A program made the translations under genes and the position numbers. Source: Metaruminococcus_A sp050943475 (GTDB lineage: Bacteria; Bacillota; Clostridia; Oscillospirales; Ruminococcaceae). Taken from it: a stretch of DNA of 64,000 nt. Below are positions 47,734-55,385 of this stretch, one piece after another. Positions within the stretch are counted from its first letter, which is position 1. Each line of letters begins with the position of its first letter. A model generated the notes under the pieces. It ran no database searches, was not told the DNA's origin, and saw only the letters and a list, made by a program, of their open reading frames with translations. The stretch spans positions 70,821-134,820 of the forward strand of contig JBMNPF010000008.1 in the NCBI GenBank assembly GCA_050943475.1. The letters run 5' to 3'.

Positions 47734-49128
47734 TTAAACGCTTTCCGGAACATCCAATGGCTTAATCTGCCTGCGATTCAACCGCCAGAACAACAGGATA
47801 CTTGCAGCCAACGAGAATACCTCTGCAATCGGGAACGAAAACCAAACATAATAAAGCCCAGCGCTGGAAAGCAGAAATGCCACCGGAACCAAGACGACAA
47901 GTTGGCGGAGCACCGAAATAATCAAGCTGTAAGTGCCCTTGCCCACTGCTTGAAACAAAGTAGAATAGATAATACCGAGAGCTGCCGGAACAAAACAAAT
48001 GCTGATGAGCCGCAGTGCCGGAACACCGATTTCCAGCATGTGTTCGGACGCATTGAAGATACTTAACAGCCAATCCGGTACCACCCAGAACACCACTGTG
48101 CCAACCAGCATGATGCACAGAGCAATAACTCCACCGATTTTCAGAGCGGACATCAACCGCGCGCGGTTACGCGCACCGTAGTTATAGCCCATAATCGGCA
48201 TAACACCGTGTGTCAGACCAAAAACCGGCATAAAAATAAAGGACTGGAGTTTAAAGTAAACACCGAATACCGCAACCGCCGTCTCGGTGAAAGAGATCAG
48301 GATGGCGTTCATGCAAACATTCATCACCGAACCGATTGACTGCATCACAATCGACGGCAAACCAACCGCATAAATGCTCTTTACAATCTGCCAATCAAAT
48401 TTAAATCCACGAAAGCTGATTTTAATGGCGTGGTCTTTGGCAAAAATGACATAGAGCGCAAAAATCATGGCAACAATCTGGCCGATAACAGTCGCCACTG
48501 CCGCACCCGCAACCCCCATCGCCGGAAGGCCAAGCCAGCCAAAGATAAAGATTGGGTCCAAAATAATGTTGGTGATTGCGCCTGCAAGCTGGAACAGCAT
48601 GGGGTAAATCATATTACCAGTTGCCTGCAGGGTTTTTTCGAGATTGACTTCTACAAAAACGCCAAAGGAACAGATACAGCAAATGCTGATATACTGAGTG
48701 CCCATATCAATAATTTCCGGAATATCTGTAAAGCACTGAAAGAAAAAACGGGAACCGAAAATACCGACGAGAGCGAATATCACCCAGCTGAACAGTGCAA
48801 GTAGAATTCCATGCGTAGCAGCACTGTCCGCCAAATCTTGGCGGTGTTCCCCGAGTTTTCGGGAAATAAAAGAATTGATACCGATTGAGGTGCCAACCGC
48901 AACCGAAATCATCAACATTTGAATCGGGAAAGCAAGAGAAACCGCAGTCAGCGCATTTTCACTGACCTGCGAAACAAAGTAGCTGTCCACAATGTTGTAT
49001 AGCGCCTGTACCAGCATGGAGAACATAGCTGGAAGCGACATTGAAATAATCAGCCGCAGCATAGGGGCGTTGCCCATTTTGTTTTCTGTTACAGGCATTG
49101 ACATTGCCTGTTCTTCCATCTGACTCAT
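47734..49128 (-). CDS. MATE-family multidrug/Na+ antiporter (first copy)
   Basis: 464 residues, twelve membrane helices in two homologous halves. Recognisable segments are SLPAMFSMLVQALYNIVDSYFVSQ (about 30-53), AVGTSIGINSFISRKLGEH (about 77-95), and in the second half VGLPSIVMQSIGSVMNVCMN and FGLTHGVMPIMGYNYGAR (about 300). It belongs to the DinF/NorM-like branch and exports drugs or metabolites using an Na+ or H+ gradient. Single gene with promoter 49157-49185 and a palindrome over its -35. Only fold-level similarity to the second MATE gene at 55985. Confidence 0.93.
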   Translation of the reverse strand: MSQMEEQAMSMPVTENKMGNAPMLRLIISMSLPAMFSMLVQALYNIVDSYFVSQVSENALTAVSLAFPIQMLMISVAVGTSIGINSFISRKLGEHRQDLADSAATHGILLALFSWVIFALVGIFGSRFFFQCFTDIPEIIDMGTQYISICCICSFGVFVEVNLEKTLQATGNMIYPMLFQLAGAITNIILDPIFIFGWLGLPAMGVAGAAVATVIGQIVAMIFALYVIFAKDHAIKISFRGFKFDWQIVKSIYAVGLPSIVMQSIGSVMNVCMNAILISFTETAVAVFGVYFKLQSFIFMPVFGLTHGVMPIMGYNYGARNRARLMSALKIGGVIALCIMLVGTVVFWVVPDWLLSIFNASEHMLEIGVPALRLISICFVPAALGIIYSTLFQAVGKGTYSLIISVLRQLVVLVPVAFLLSSAGLYYVWFSFPIAEVFSLAASILLFWRLNRRQIKPLDVPESV

Positions 49129-49156
49129 GGATTCACTCCTTTACTCATATTTTGCT

Positions 49157-49185
49157 ATTTTACAACAAAACTATATATTTGACAA
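49157..49185 (-). promoter_or_regulatory. Promoter of the first MATE gene
   Basis: Minus strand: -35 TTGTCA (49185-49180), 17-base spacer, -10 TAAAAT (49162-49157), about 29 bases before the start codon. Confidence 0.7.
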
Positions 49186-49193
49186 CCCGTTGT
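49182..49193. promoter_or_regulatory. Palindrome overlapping the MATE -35 element
   Basis: ACAACCCGTTGT, two five-base arms (ACAAC/GTTGT) around CC, except that the central bases are not self-complementary. Possible MarR-type repressor site. Confidence 0.4.
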
Positions 49194-49220
49194 GAAAAAT
49201 CCATTTCCATGGTTTCCGGT

Positions 49221-49249
49221 TTGACGAAAAAAACAGGTTGTGGTATTCT
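49221..49249 (+). promoter_or_regulatory. SigA-type promoter of the siroheme/ferredoxin protein
   Basis: -35 TTGACG (49221-49226), 17-base spacer, -10 TATTCT (49244-49249). The transcript would carry a leader of about 90 bases with two hairpins (49271-49293 and 49310-49325). Confidence 0.7.
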
Positions 49250-49344
49250 AATAAAGGTTTGGACAGGCTGGCGGTAGCGTGAGTCGCAACCGCAAAACAT
49301 GGTTGTTGTGCAGGTGTCTGCCTGCGATGAATGAGGAGATTTCT

Positions 49345-50289
49345 ATGGTTAAAACAAGCATAAAACCCGCGGATATCCAGCGGGTCAAAGGAATGGGTTT
49401 TTTGCTCAACCGCGGAACCGATTTATTCTCGGGGCGGATTGTGCCGGTTGGCGGCGTTTTCACCGCAGAGCAACTGGACCTGATTGCAAAATGTGCGCAA
49501 AAATATGGCAACGGCAAAGTGGCCTTTACCAGCCGGCTCACTGCCGAAATTGTCGGCATCCCTTATGAAAACATCGACGATGCCTGTGCGTTTATGGCAC
49601 AAAGCGGGCTTGCTTTCGGCGGAACCGGCGCAAAAATTCGGCCGGTTACTGCCTGCAAAGGAACGACCTGTGTCTATGGCAACTGCGATACACAAGCCAT
49701 TGCAAAAGAAATTCACAACCGTTATTATCTTGGATGGAGCAACGTCAAACTTCCGCATAAATTTAAAATTGCGGTTGGCGGCTGCCCCAACAGTTGCATG
49801 AAACCAAGTCTAAACGACTTTGGCATAGAAGCCCACCGCGTTCTGCGGCTGGACAACAGCAAGTGCCGGAGCTGCAAAATCTGCAACGTGGAAAAGAATT
49901 GCCCTATGAAAGCGGCTGTATTGGATGAAAACCGTAAAATTGTCATTGATTCGAAAATCTGCAACACCTGCGGCGTCTGCAACGGCAAATGCCCATTTGG
50001 CGCAGTGGAAAAACACAGCGATGAGGAATACCAGATTTTTGTCGGAGGCACTTGGGGCAAACATACCCGGATGGGTACGCCGCTTTCACACCGCGTCACC
50101 TATAAAGAGCTGTTTCCTCTGTTGGAAAAGGCCATGCTCTGGTTTAAAAAATACGCCTACGAAAAAGAGCGCCTTGGTGCCGCTATCGATCGTATTGGTG
50201 TGGACGAACTGGAAAAGGAACTGTTCAGCGATATTTTGCTGACGCAAAAGGAAGAAATTCTTGCGGCGGAGATTCAAAAGCGCCCATAA
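49345..50289 (+). CDS. Siroheme/4Fe-4S sulfite-nitrite-reductase-like protein with 2x4Fe-4S ferredoxin domain
   Basis: 314 residues. The N-terminal ferrodoxin-like half domain has FTSRLTAEIVGIP (about 61-73). The siroheme-4Fe-4S cysteines are Cys104 and Cys109 (TACKGTTC) with Cys147 and Cys151 (GGCPNSC). A ferredoxin domain with two 4Fe-4S motifs follows (CRSCKICNVEKNCP, about 174-187, and CNTCGVCNGKCP, about 206-217), then a C-terminal lid. This is the layout of small AsrC/DsrA-related reductases of anaerobes. Substrate could be sulfite, nitrite or another oxyanion. The ATG at 49345 follows GAGGAG. No asrA/asrB or siroheme genes adjacent. Confidence 0.85.
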   Translation: MVKTSIKPADIQRVKGMGFLLNRGTDLFSGRIVPVGGVFTAEQLDLIAKCAQKYGNGKVAFTSRLTAEIVGIPYENIDDACAFMAQSGLAFGGTGAKIRPVTACKGTTCVYGNCDTQAIAKEIHNRYYLGWSNVKLPHKFKIAVGGCPNSCMKPSLNDFGIEAHRVLRLDNSKCRSCKICNVEKNCPMKAAVLDENRKIVIDSKICNTCGVCNGKCPFGAVEKHSDEEYQIFVGGTWGKHTRMGTPLSHRVTYKELFPLLEKAMLWFKKYAYEKERLGAAIDRIGVDELEKELFSDILLTQKEEILAAEIQKRP

Positions 50290-50299
50290 ATTTCTCCAC

Positions 50300-50338
50300 A
50301 AAAAGGCCGCGGATTTTAGGATAACCCGCGGCCTTTTT
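50300..50338 (+). terminator. Terminator after the siroheme protein gene
   Basis: Perfect 13-bp stem (50300-50312 with 50326-50338) with A- and T-runs. Confidence 0.88.
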
Positions 50339-50465
50339 GTCTTTCCGACATGCAACTGTCTTTATAAGAAACACAGTGTATTCATGGTTTAGCCATATCT
50401 CACACCGCCATTGTGCTATAATGAATCCATTCGTATTGGAACAGCGACCGGATTTGAGGCTCAGA

Positions 50466-51284
50466 ATGGAAATTTCAAACACCCAGATACACTGCAGTGA
50501 AAATGCCCCGTGGATTGTTTTGATTCACGGATTTGGCGGCAGCAAAAAAATGTGGAGCAAACAGGTAGAGGCGTTTAAAAACCGCTATAACCTGATGATT
50601 GTAGAACTGCCAGGCCATGGCGAAGCCTCCAACCATCTCTCCGAAATGGAACATGTCGGTTTGCAGGACATTGCCGAAGCCGTGGTGGCACTTTTACAAA
50701 GCGAAGGCATTGCAAAGGCGAATTTCATCTGCGTCTCAATGGCCACTCTGATAATGTCCGCCATTGCAGAAGCACATCCGGAAGTTGTCAATTCGGTTAT
50801 CCTGTGCGGCGCGGTTTTTGGGATGAACCGTATCTCGGAACTGACGTTCCGCTTCGGGAACCTGCTCAAGCACCTGCTGCCCTACATGGCGATGGTGCGG
50901 ATGCTCGCCATGATTTTAATGCCCAACCGCACCCACAAAATTTCGCGCAAATTTCTGGTTCAGGAGTGCAGAAATTTAGGGCGCGCGGAATTTATCAAGT
51001 GGTACAGCGTTTTGACAGGCGAAATTTACCGGCTGCATGACAATATGTCCTGTTTTAAAGGGATTGAAAGCCTGGTGATTATGGGCAGTGAGGACCATGT
51101 TTTTCTGCGGGACGCCATCGGCTCTCTGCGGAATTTCCAAAACCGGATCAAACTGCGGTTTATCCGGCAGTGCGGTCACGTATGCAGTTTGCAGAAATGG
51201 CGGGAATTCAATGAAATTTCCAGTACCTTTTTTGAAACAGTCACCGCCGCAAGTACCGTAAAGCAACCGGCTTTACAGCGGTGA
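50466..51284 (+). CDS. Alpha/beta-hydrolase-fold protein with unusual nucleophile elbow
   Basis: 272 residues. The oxyanion segment is IVLIHGFGGSKKMW (about 19-32), then LPGHGEA (about 50-56), a nucleophile elbow FICVSMATLIMS (about 89-100), an acid region VIMGSEDHVF (about 208) and the catalytic His in QCGHVCSLQKW (about 236). The elbow reads C-V-S-M-A where G-x-S-x-G is usual, which leaves activity open. The start at 50466 follows TGAGG. A longer frame from 50337 runs through the upstream terminator and is rejected. A TATAAT at 50413-50418 is the likely -10. Confidence 0.82.
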   Translation: MEISNTQIHCSENAPWIVLIHGFGGSKKMWSKQVEAFKNRYNLMIVELPGHGEASNHLSEMEHVGLQDIAEAVVALLQSEGIAKANFICVSMATLIMSAIAEAHPEVVNSVILCGAVFGMNRISELTFRFGNLLKHLLPYMAMVRMLAMILMPNRTHKISRKFLVQECRNLGRAEFIKWYSVLTGEIYRLHDNMSCFKGIESLVIMGSEDHVFLRDAIGSLRNFQNRIKLRFIRQCGHVCSLQKWREFNEISSTFFETVTAASTVKQPALQR

Positions 51285-51321
51285 ATCGGTTTGGCTGTTT
51301 TAGCCCGCCCTAAAGTTATTT

Positions 51322-51368
51322 TACCAATCAAAGAGCAGGGGGCGTTGCCCCCTGCTCTTTGATTGGTA
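51322..51368. terminator. 22-bp perfect inverted repeat between convergent genes
   Basis: Arms 51322-51343 and 51347-51368 with GTT loop and a GCAGGGGGC core. Position between convergent genes suggests bidirectional termination, but no proper T-run follows on either side. Confidence 0.6.
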
Positions 51369-51403
51369 TTTGAAGGATTGATTATTACCTGTTCTAAGAA
51401 AAC

Positions 51404-51853
51404 TTAAGCCATTAAATAGGTGGCAAGAATTTCGTTAACCTGCTTGCCGTCCGCCTTACCCTTCACCTGCGGCATCAGTTCACGCATAATAATCCCTTTC
51501 TGTTTCGCTGTCGGCTGTTCCAGCCCCAGCTTTGCCAGCACTGCTTCAATGGTGCTGCGGATCTGCGCTTCGTCCATTTGCTCCGGCATAAATTCCGAAA
51601 GAACACCGATTTTATAACGGCATTCCTCAGCGATATCCTGCCGATCAGTCGGCGCACTTTCCAGCGTTTCCTTGGTCTGTTTGAGTTCCCGCGCAACAAT
51701 GGCGGTTTCTTCTTCTGGGGTTAAATCCGCACGTTTCTGAATAACGCCGTTTTTCAGCGCCGCTAAAAGGTTGGAAAGCACATCCTTGCGCTTTGCATCC
51801 CGCGCTTTCATTGCAGCCATCATCTGGCCTCTGACATCTTCGACCATGCCCAT
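51404..51853 (-). CDS. GatB/YqeY-domain protein
   Basis: 149 residues. Starts near MGMVEDVRGQMMAAMKARDAKRKDVL and carries the YqeY pattern of charged helices: LTPEEETAIVARELKQTKE (about 45-63), YKIGVLSEFMPEQMDEAQI (about 80-98) and KQKGIIMRELMPQVKGKADGKQVNEIL at the C-terminus. The domain matches the tRNA-binding tail of GatB amidotransferase. The stand-alone protein has no proven role. The ATG at 51853 follows GAGGTG. rpsU, its frequent neighbour, is not adjacent here. Confidence 0.92.
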   Translation of the reverse strand: MGMVEDVRGQMMAAMKARDAKRKDVLSNLLAALKNGVIQKRADLTPEEETAIVARELKQTKETLESAPTDRQDIAEECRYKIGVLSEFMPEQMDEAQIRSTIEAVLAKLGLEQPTAKQKGIIMRELMPQVKGKADGKQVNEILATYLMA

Positions 51854-51941
51854 AAAAATGCACCTCATTTGAATTGGTTTTAACCAGGGGTTTCCCCTGC
51901 TGTGCTGATATTATTATACCCTATGTTTCCCTTGATTTCAA

Positions 51942-51971
51942 TTGATACAACGCGATAAACTGTGCTATACT
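51942..51971 (+). promoter_or_regulatory. Promoter of the GNAT gene
   Basis: -35 TTGATA (51942-51947), 18-base spacer, -10 TATACT (51966-51971), 31 bases before the start codon. Confidence 0.65.
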
Positions 51972-52002
51972 AAACTTAATCAACCATGAAAGGACGTTTA
52001 TT

Positions 52003-52275
52003 ATGGAATTTAAAACCGAGTCCAACTGCATTTTCAGTACCAACGAACAGGGAAAAACCATTGCCGAAATCACCTTTCCCGAAGTGGAAGCCGGCGTTGT
52101 CGATATCAACCACACCTTCGTGGACGACTCGCTGCGCGGACAAGGGGTTGCGGGAAAATTAATGGAACTTGCAGTGCAAGCTCTGCGCTCCTCCGGAAAA
52201 AAAGCGGTGTGTAGCTGCTCTTATGCCTCCAAATGGTTTGAAAAGCACCCGGAGCAGGCAGACCTGTTAAAATAA
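52003..52275 (+). CDS. Small GNAT-like N-acetyltransferase (YjdJ type)
   Basis: 90 residues, the short GNAT form. EITFPEVEAGVVDINHTFVDDSLRGQGVAGKLMELAVQALR contains the acetyl-CoA pyrophosphate-binding R-G-Q-G-V-A signature at about 45-50, and the C-terminal CSCSYASKWFEKHPE is characteristic of YjdJ-like proteins. Substrate unknown, possibly a small metabolite. The ATG follows AAAGGA. A 57-aa gene follows after 93 bases. Confidence 0.9.
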   Translation: MEFKTESNCIFSTNEQGKTIAEITFPEVEAGVVDINHTFVDDSLRGQGVAGKLMELAVQALRSSGKKAVCSCSYASKWFEKHPEQADLLK

Positions 52276-52368
52276 AGCTTGGATACGGGGCCTTTTTTGG
52301 AAAATACGCATGGATCCCGCATAATTTTCCAAGATTTTGCAGATGCTATACCCGGAGGTGAGAGTCAG

Positions 52369-52542
52369 ATGCAGGAATACTCCGGGCTTTACAACCTGAT
52401 TGAACACGAAACAAGCGCCAAAGAGTTTTATGACTCCCTGCCGGATCGCATCCGGGACCAAATCTGCCAACAGGCGGATACCATTGACAGCGAAACGAGC
52501 CTCAAAAATATGGCGCAGCAGTTTTTGGAACAGGAAGGATAA
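52369..52542 (+). CDS. Small acidic unrecognised protein, 57 aa
   Basis: ATG at 52369 nine bases after GGAGGTGAG. The frame is open further upstream but without another ribosome site. The product (MQEYSGLYNLIEHETSAKEFY...) is hydrophilic, acidic and predicted helical, with one cysteine (QICQQAD) and no known motif. It lies between the GNAT gene and a membrane protein on the same strand, probably in the GNAT transcript. A GU-containing hairpin with T-run (52545-52572) may terminate it. Confidence 0.65.
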   Translation: MQEYSGLYNLIEHETSAKEFYDSLPDRIRDQICQQADTIDSETSLKNMAQQFLEQEG

Positions 52543-52655
52543 ACCAAAGGTCTGGGCAACCGGGCCTTTTTTCTTTTCCGCTTCTGGCGGTTTTCGGCCA
52601 ATGCTGTTATAATGGGCACAGGCCCATAATTAAAACAGAATTGGAGAGGATTTTT

Positions 52656-53351
52656 ATGGAAGTTATCCCATCCCGTATGCTCAACGGCCTGTATATTTGG
52701 CTGGATATTGCTTTTCTGTGTTTTTTGTTCATCCTGCTGCTGGTGCGTAAAAAGTATACCGCGGCTTTATTCGGCCTGTTTGGCGGCATCCTTTACTTTG
52801 TGGTTGATTACGGCGGATTTTACATGCTGCTGCACACCCGTGTGGTAACAGGCGCGGATCCGTTCTGGTTTCTGCTCTGGCTGAGCATAAGTTACGGTTT
52901 TACCAATTTTGTCTGGATTTGGCTTTGGCTGGATCGGGACAAGCATATTTTTGAATGGTCGGTCATCATTGTCAGCGGATGGTTCGCCTCCGCCTTGCTT
53001 AGTCAGAATTTTGGAGGCGGGTTTGGGGAAATTTCGATCTCCCGCGGGACGGGAAGCTACCACGGCGTTATGGCGGCCATCCTCTTTGTGGGTTACGCCA
53101 TTCTCTGTGTGTACAACATGCGCGTGCCAAAGGAACAGCGCGCCCCGCTCGGCTGGATTCTTGCCATTGGCGTTCTTGTCCAGTTTGCGTGGGAATTTGT
53201 TCTGCTCATATCCGGCATAAGAGCGCAGGGGATTGCCCCGCTCATTGTCAATTCCCTGCTGGAAACCAACCTTGGACTGCCTTATATTTACTTCATCCAT
53301 AAGGCTGTTACAAAACGGCGCAACGAGGATTTGAGCCGTGCTGCCGTGTAA
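52656..53351 (+). CDS. Unrecognised polytopic membrane protein, 231 aa
   Basis: About six to seven hydrophobic helices: near 11-35, 40-65, 75-95, 102-122, 138-156, 168-190 and 200-215. Between them are conserved-looking aromatic patches (FWFLLWLSISYGFTNFVWIWLW at about 72-93) and a Gly-rich loop FGGGFGEISISRGTGSYHG. The start follows GGAGAGG. No transporter or enzyme motif is seen. It may belong to the general class of clostridial proteins of unknown function with seven helices. TATAAT at 52609-52614 is a likely -10. Confidence 0.75.
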   Translation: MEVIPSRMLNGLYIWLDIAFLCFLFILLLVRKKYTAALFGLFGGILYFVVDYGGFYMLLHTRVVTGADPFWFLLWLSISYGFTNFVWIWLWLDRDKHIFEWSVIIVSGWFASALLSQNFGGGFGEISISRGTGSYHGVMAAILFVGYAILCVYNMRVPKEQRAPLGWILAIGVLVQFAWEFVLLISGIRAQGIAPLIVNSLLETNLGLPYIYFIHKAVTKRRNEDLSRAAV

Positions 53352-53453
53352 TTTACAAATTATCCATACAAAGGCAACGAACGGATTACAACCGTGCCCG
53401 CAAACCGCGCTATACTAAATTGGTCGATTGTAATTTGAATGGAGGCTCCTTGC

Positions 53454-53846
53454 ATGAACTGGTTGCAAAGGATGCTGGCGGGCCGCTATGGCACCGACCA
53501 GCTTTCGATTGCTTTATTTGTCCTTTACTTTCTTTTGTTTTTCCTGAGTTTTATTCCCTACTGCTGGTTTTTCTCCTGGATTGGCTTATTGCTGTTTGCG
53601 GTTATACTGTTCCGTACCTTTTCACGGAATACCGTGAAACGCTACCGGGAAAATCAAATCTTTTTGCGATACTGGAATCCAGTCAAAAACTGGTTTCTCA
53701 ATTTAAAGCGGCGTTTCCGGGACCGTAAAACCCACCGTTACTACAAATGCCCAAACTGCAAGCAGAAGCTTCGTGTACCCAAGGGCCGCGGACGGATTAA
53801 AATCACCTGTCCCAAATGCCGTACTCAATTTATTAAAAAAACATAA
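53454..53846 (+). CDS. Membrane protein with C-terminal zinc ribbon, 130 aa
   Basis: Two hydrophobic helices (about 17-38 and 40-56), a strongly basic linker (RTFSRNTVKRYRENQ...LKRRFRDRKTHR), and a zinc ribbon with two Cys pairs, YKCPNCKQKLRVPKGRGRI and TCPKCRTQFIKKT. The same plan occurs widely in Clostridia without a proven role. The ribbon probably faces the cytoplasm. The ATG at 53454 lies 8 bases after GGAGG. Confidence 0.8.
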   Translation: MNWLQRMLAGRYGTDQLSIALFVLYFLLFFLSFIPYCWFFSWIGLLLFAVILFRTFSRNTVKRYRENQIFLRYWNPVKNWFLNLKRRFRDRKTHRYYKCPNCKQKLRVPKGRGRIKITCPKCRTQFIKKT

Positions 53847-53849
53847 GAA

Positions 53850-53885
53850 AACACCTCCCGTATTGAAATGAAACCGGGAGGTGTT
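53850..53885 (+). terminator. Terminator after the zinc-ribbon membrane protein
   Basis: Perfect 11-bp stem (53850-53860 with 53875-53885) just after the stop. T-rich on the minus strand, poor on the plus strand. Confidence 0.6.
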
Positions 53886-53911
53886 GCATTTAAGGGATAT
53901 TTGAATCAGAA

Positions 53912-53944
53912 AAGGCCCGTCCTGTCAGGACAGGCCTTGTTTTT
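53912..53944 (-). terminator. Terminator of the DUF4358 gene
   Basis: Near-perfect palindrome AAGGCC-c-GTCCTG-t-CAGGAC-a-GGCCTT (53912-53938) with T-runs on both sides, directly after the DUF4358 stop. Confidence 0.75.
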
Positions 53945-54410
53945 ATCCAAAATAGGAATTGATAATTTCTTCCGCTTTGGCATTGTCATCCGAGACGCAC
54001 ATAGCCACATAGCTGCCGCTCGTCTTAATCACTGCGCTGTCGAGCTTCGGCACTTCATCCGGGCCGTAATCCTCATAGCCGGCTTTCTGATAGGCAACAC
54101 GGTCTTCCAGCGCCTCTTTGATTGCGGCCACGCCGTCCGCGCTGTTTGCTTCTACAACAACAATCTCCTCAGCAGTAGCGCCGGAGCTGGTATAGGCAAC
54201 CGCCGTTTTAATCGACTCCATATCCATTTTATAAACGGTGGCAAACATATCATCCGAAATTTTGCTTAAATCATCCTTATAGGTGATCTGGGTTTTCAGG
54301 TCTTCTGCCAGCTTGGTCACATCAACGTCTTTGGCCTGTTCCCCGCCCTGGCATCCAGCAAAGAAACACACCATGAGCAGCATAACTGCCGCGGCTGCAA
54401 ATTTTTTCAT
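53943..54410 (-). CDS. DUF4358-family lipoprotein
   Basis: 155 residues. Signal peptide MKKFAAAAVMLLMVCFFAGC with lipobox FAGC (Cys20). The mature domain has VTKLAEDLKTQITYKDDLSKI (about 31-51), TAVAYTSSGATAEEIVVVEA (about 69-88) and a C-terminal VAMCVSDDNAKAEEIINSYFG, typical of DUF4358. The start at 54410 is spaced 6 bases from AAAGGAGA. An ATG two codons earlier touches that site. It follows the SGNH hydrolase gene by 21 bases. In many clostridia DUF4358 proteins accompany SGNH hydrolases and MBOAT acyltransferases, suggesting surface-polymer acetylation. Confidence 0.85.
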   Translation of the reverse strand: MKKFAAAAVMLLMVCFFAGCQGGEQAKDVDVTKLAEDLKTQITYKDDLSKISDDMFATVYKMDMESIKTAVAYTSSGATAEEIVVVEANSADGVAAIKEALEDRVAYQKAGYEDYGPDEVPKLDSAVIKTSGSYVAMCVSDDNAKAEEIINSYFG

Positions 54411-54431
54411 CGTCATTCTCCTTTTGACAAA

Positions 54432-55328
54432 CTATTTCTGCACGGTATGGCTCATGAGGTAATCGCGCCACTTAATGCAGTAATCTTTATTTAAGTGGAT
54501 TCCGTCGGTAGTCGCCTCGCTGACGAGCCAACCATCCGCCGAAACGGCTTCGCCCGGATCCACATAATAAACCTCTTTGGATTTTACCATTGATTTGATG
54601 AGCGTATTAAAGCGGTTGATATTGTCGTTGTTATAAACCGCATCGCCCGCTTTTTTCTCCGACACCGGCATAATAAGCTGGATGTAGATAATTGCATTTG
54701 GGCTTGTCGCCTTTACCGTGTCAATGAGCTTGCTGTATTCTTCAATGAAAACGTCGGTATTCGGCCAGCCTAGCTCATTGATGCCGAGCATGATGTAGAC
54801 CTTGCCGAAGGACTGCTGCTTAAGCGCATTTTCTACGGTGGTCATGCTGCCGTCCTTAGCCTGGATGACATTTTTGGTAAATGCCGTCCGGACCGACAGG
54901 CCCTTGTAGGCATAATAGGTCGCGTTGTCAACGCCGCTGTACATCATAAACCCTTCGGTGCGGGAATCCCCAATGAAAAGTGCATCGTCAAAATAGGACA
55001 TATCCACCGCGGGAGCCAGCGGCACCGGTGCATCATGCGTTGCAGGCGTAATGGGGATGGAAGAATCCGGTATGCCGGATACAGTCTGGGACTGCGACTG
55101 CGAAATCTGTGCCTGTTTTTCCGACCAATCCTTCATAATGGTGCTGGGGGTCAGCACGGAACCTTCTGTGCTCTCAGCCGGCGCGGTGATATTGGGCAGA
55201 ACAACCGCAACTGTGACGGTTACCACTGCAATGAGCAGCACCAAAATAAGAATGGGAACCGGGCGCAGCCGGTAACGCTTTCTTCTGCGTTTTTTGGAAT
55301 AGGAATATAAATTTTTCTGTCTTGCCAT
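54432..55328 (-). CDS. Membrane-anchored SGNH/GDSL-type hydrolase or acyltransferase
   Basis: 298 residues. A basic N-terminus (KKRRRKRYRLR) and one anchor helix (about 24-44) are followed by a Ser/Gln/Pro-rich linker (about 45-108) and the SGNH domain. Block I is FIGDSRTEG (Ser122), the Gly/Asn block is IMLGINELGWP and the catalytic Asp/His block is TTDGIHLNKDY near the C-terminus. It acts outside the membrane, probably on O-acyl groups of a wall polysaccharide. ATG 55328 after GGGAGG. Paired with the DUF4358 lipoprotein. The MBOAT partner often found with this pair is missing nearby. Confidence 0.87.
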   Translation of the reverse strand: MARQKNLYSYSKKRRRKRYRLRPVPILILVLLIAVVTVTVAVVLPNITAPAESTEGSVLTPSTIMKDWSEKQAQISQSQSQTVSGIPDSSIPITPATHDAPVPLAPAVDMSYFDDALFIGDSRTEGFMMYSGVDNATYYAYKGLSVRTAFTKNVIQAKDGSMTTVENALKQQSFGKVYIMLGINELGWPNTDVFIEEYSKLIDTVKATSPNAIIYIQLIMPVSEKKAGDAVYNNDNINRFNTLIKSMVKSKEVYYVDPGEAVSADGWLVSEATTDGIHLNKDYCIKWRDYLMSHTVQK

Positions 55329-55385
55329 AGGTCCTCCCAAGTGTTTTCCATATTATAACGTCAAACCCAAAACCATACAACTCTA

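Noticed and set aside
52767..53300. Minus-strand open frame of 177 codons
   Set aside because: Antisense to a membrane protein with a good ribosome site and clear helices. The reverse product is very polar with no motif.
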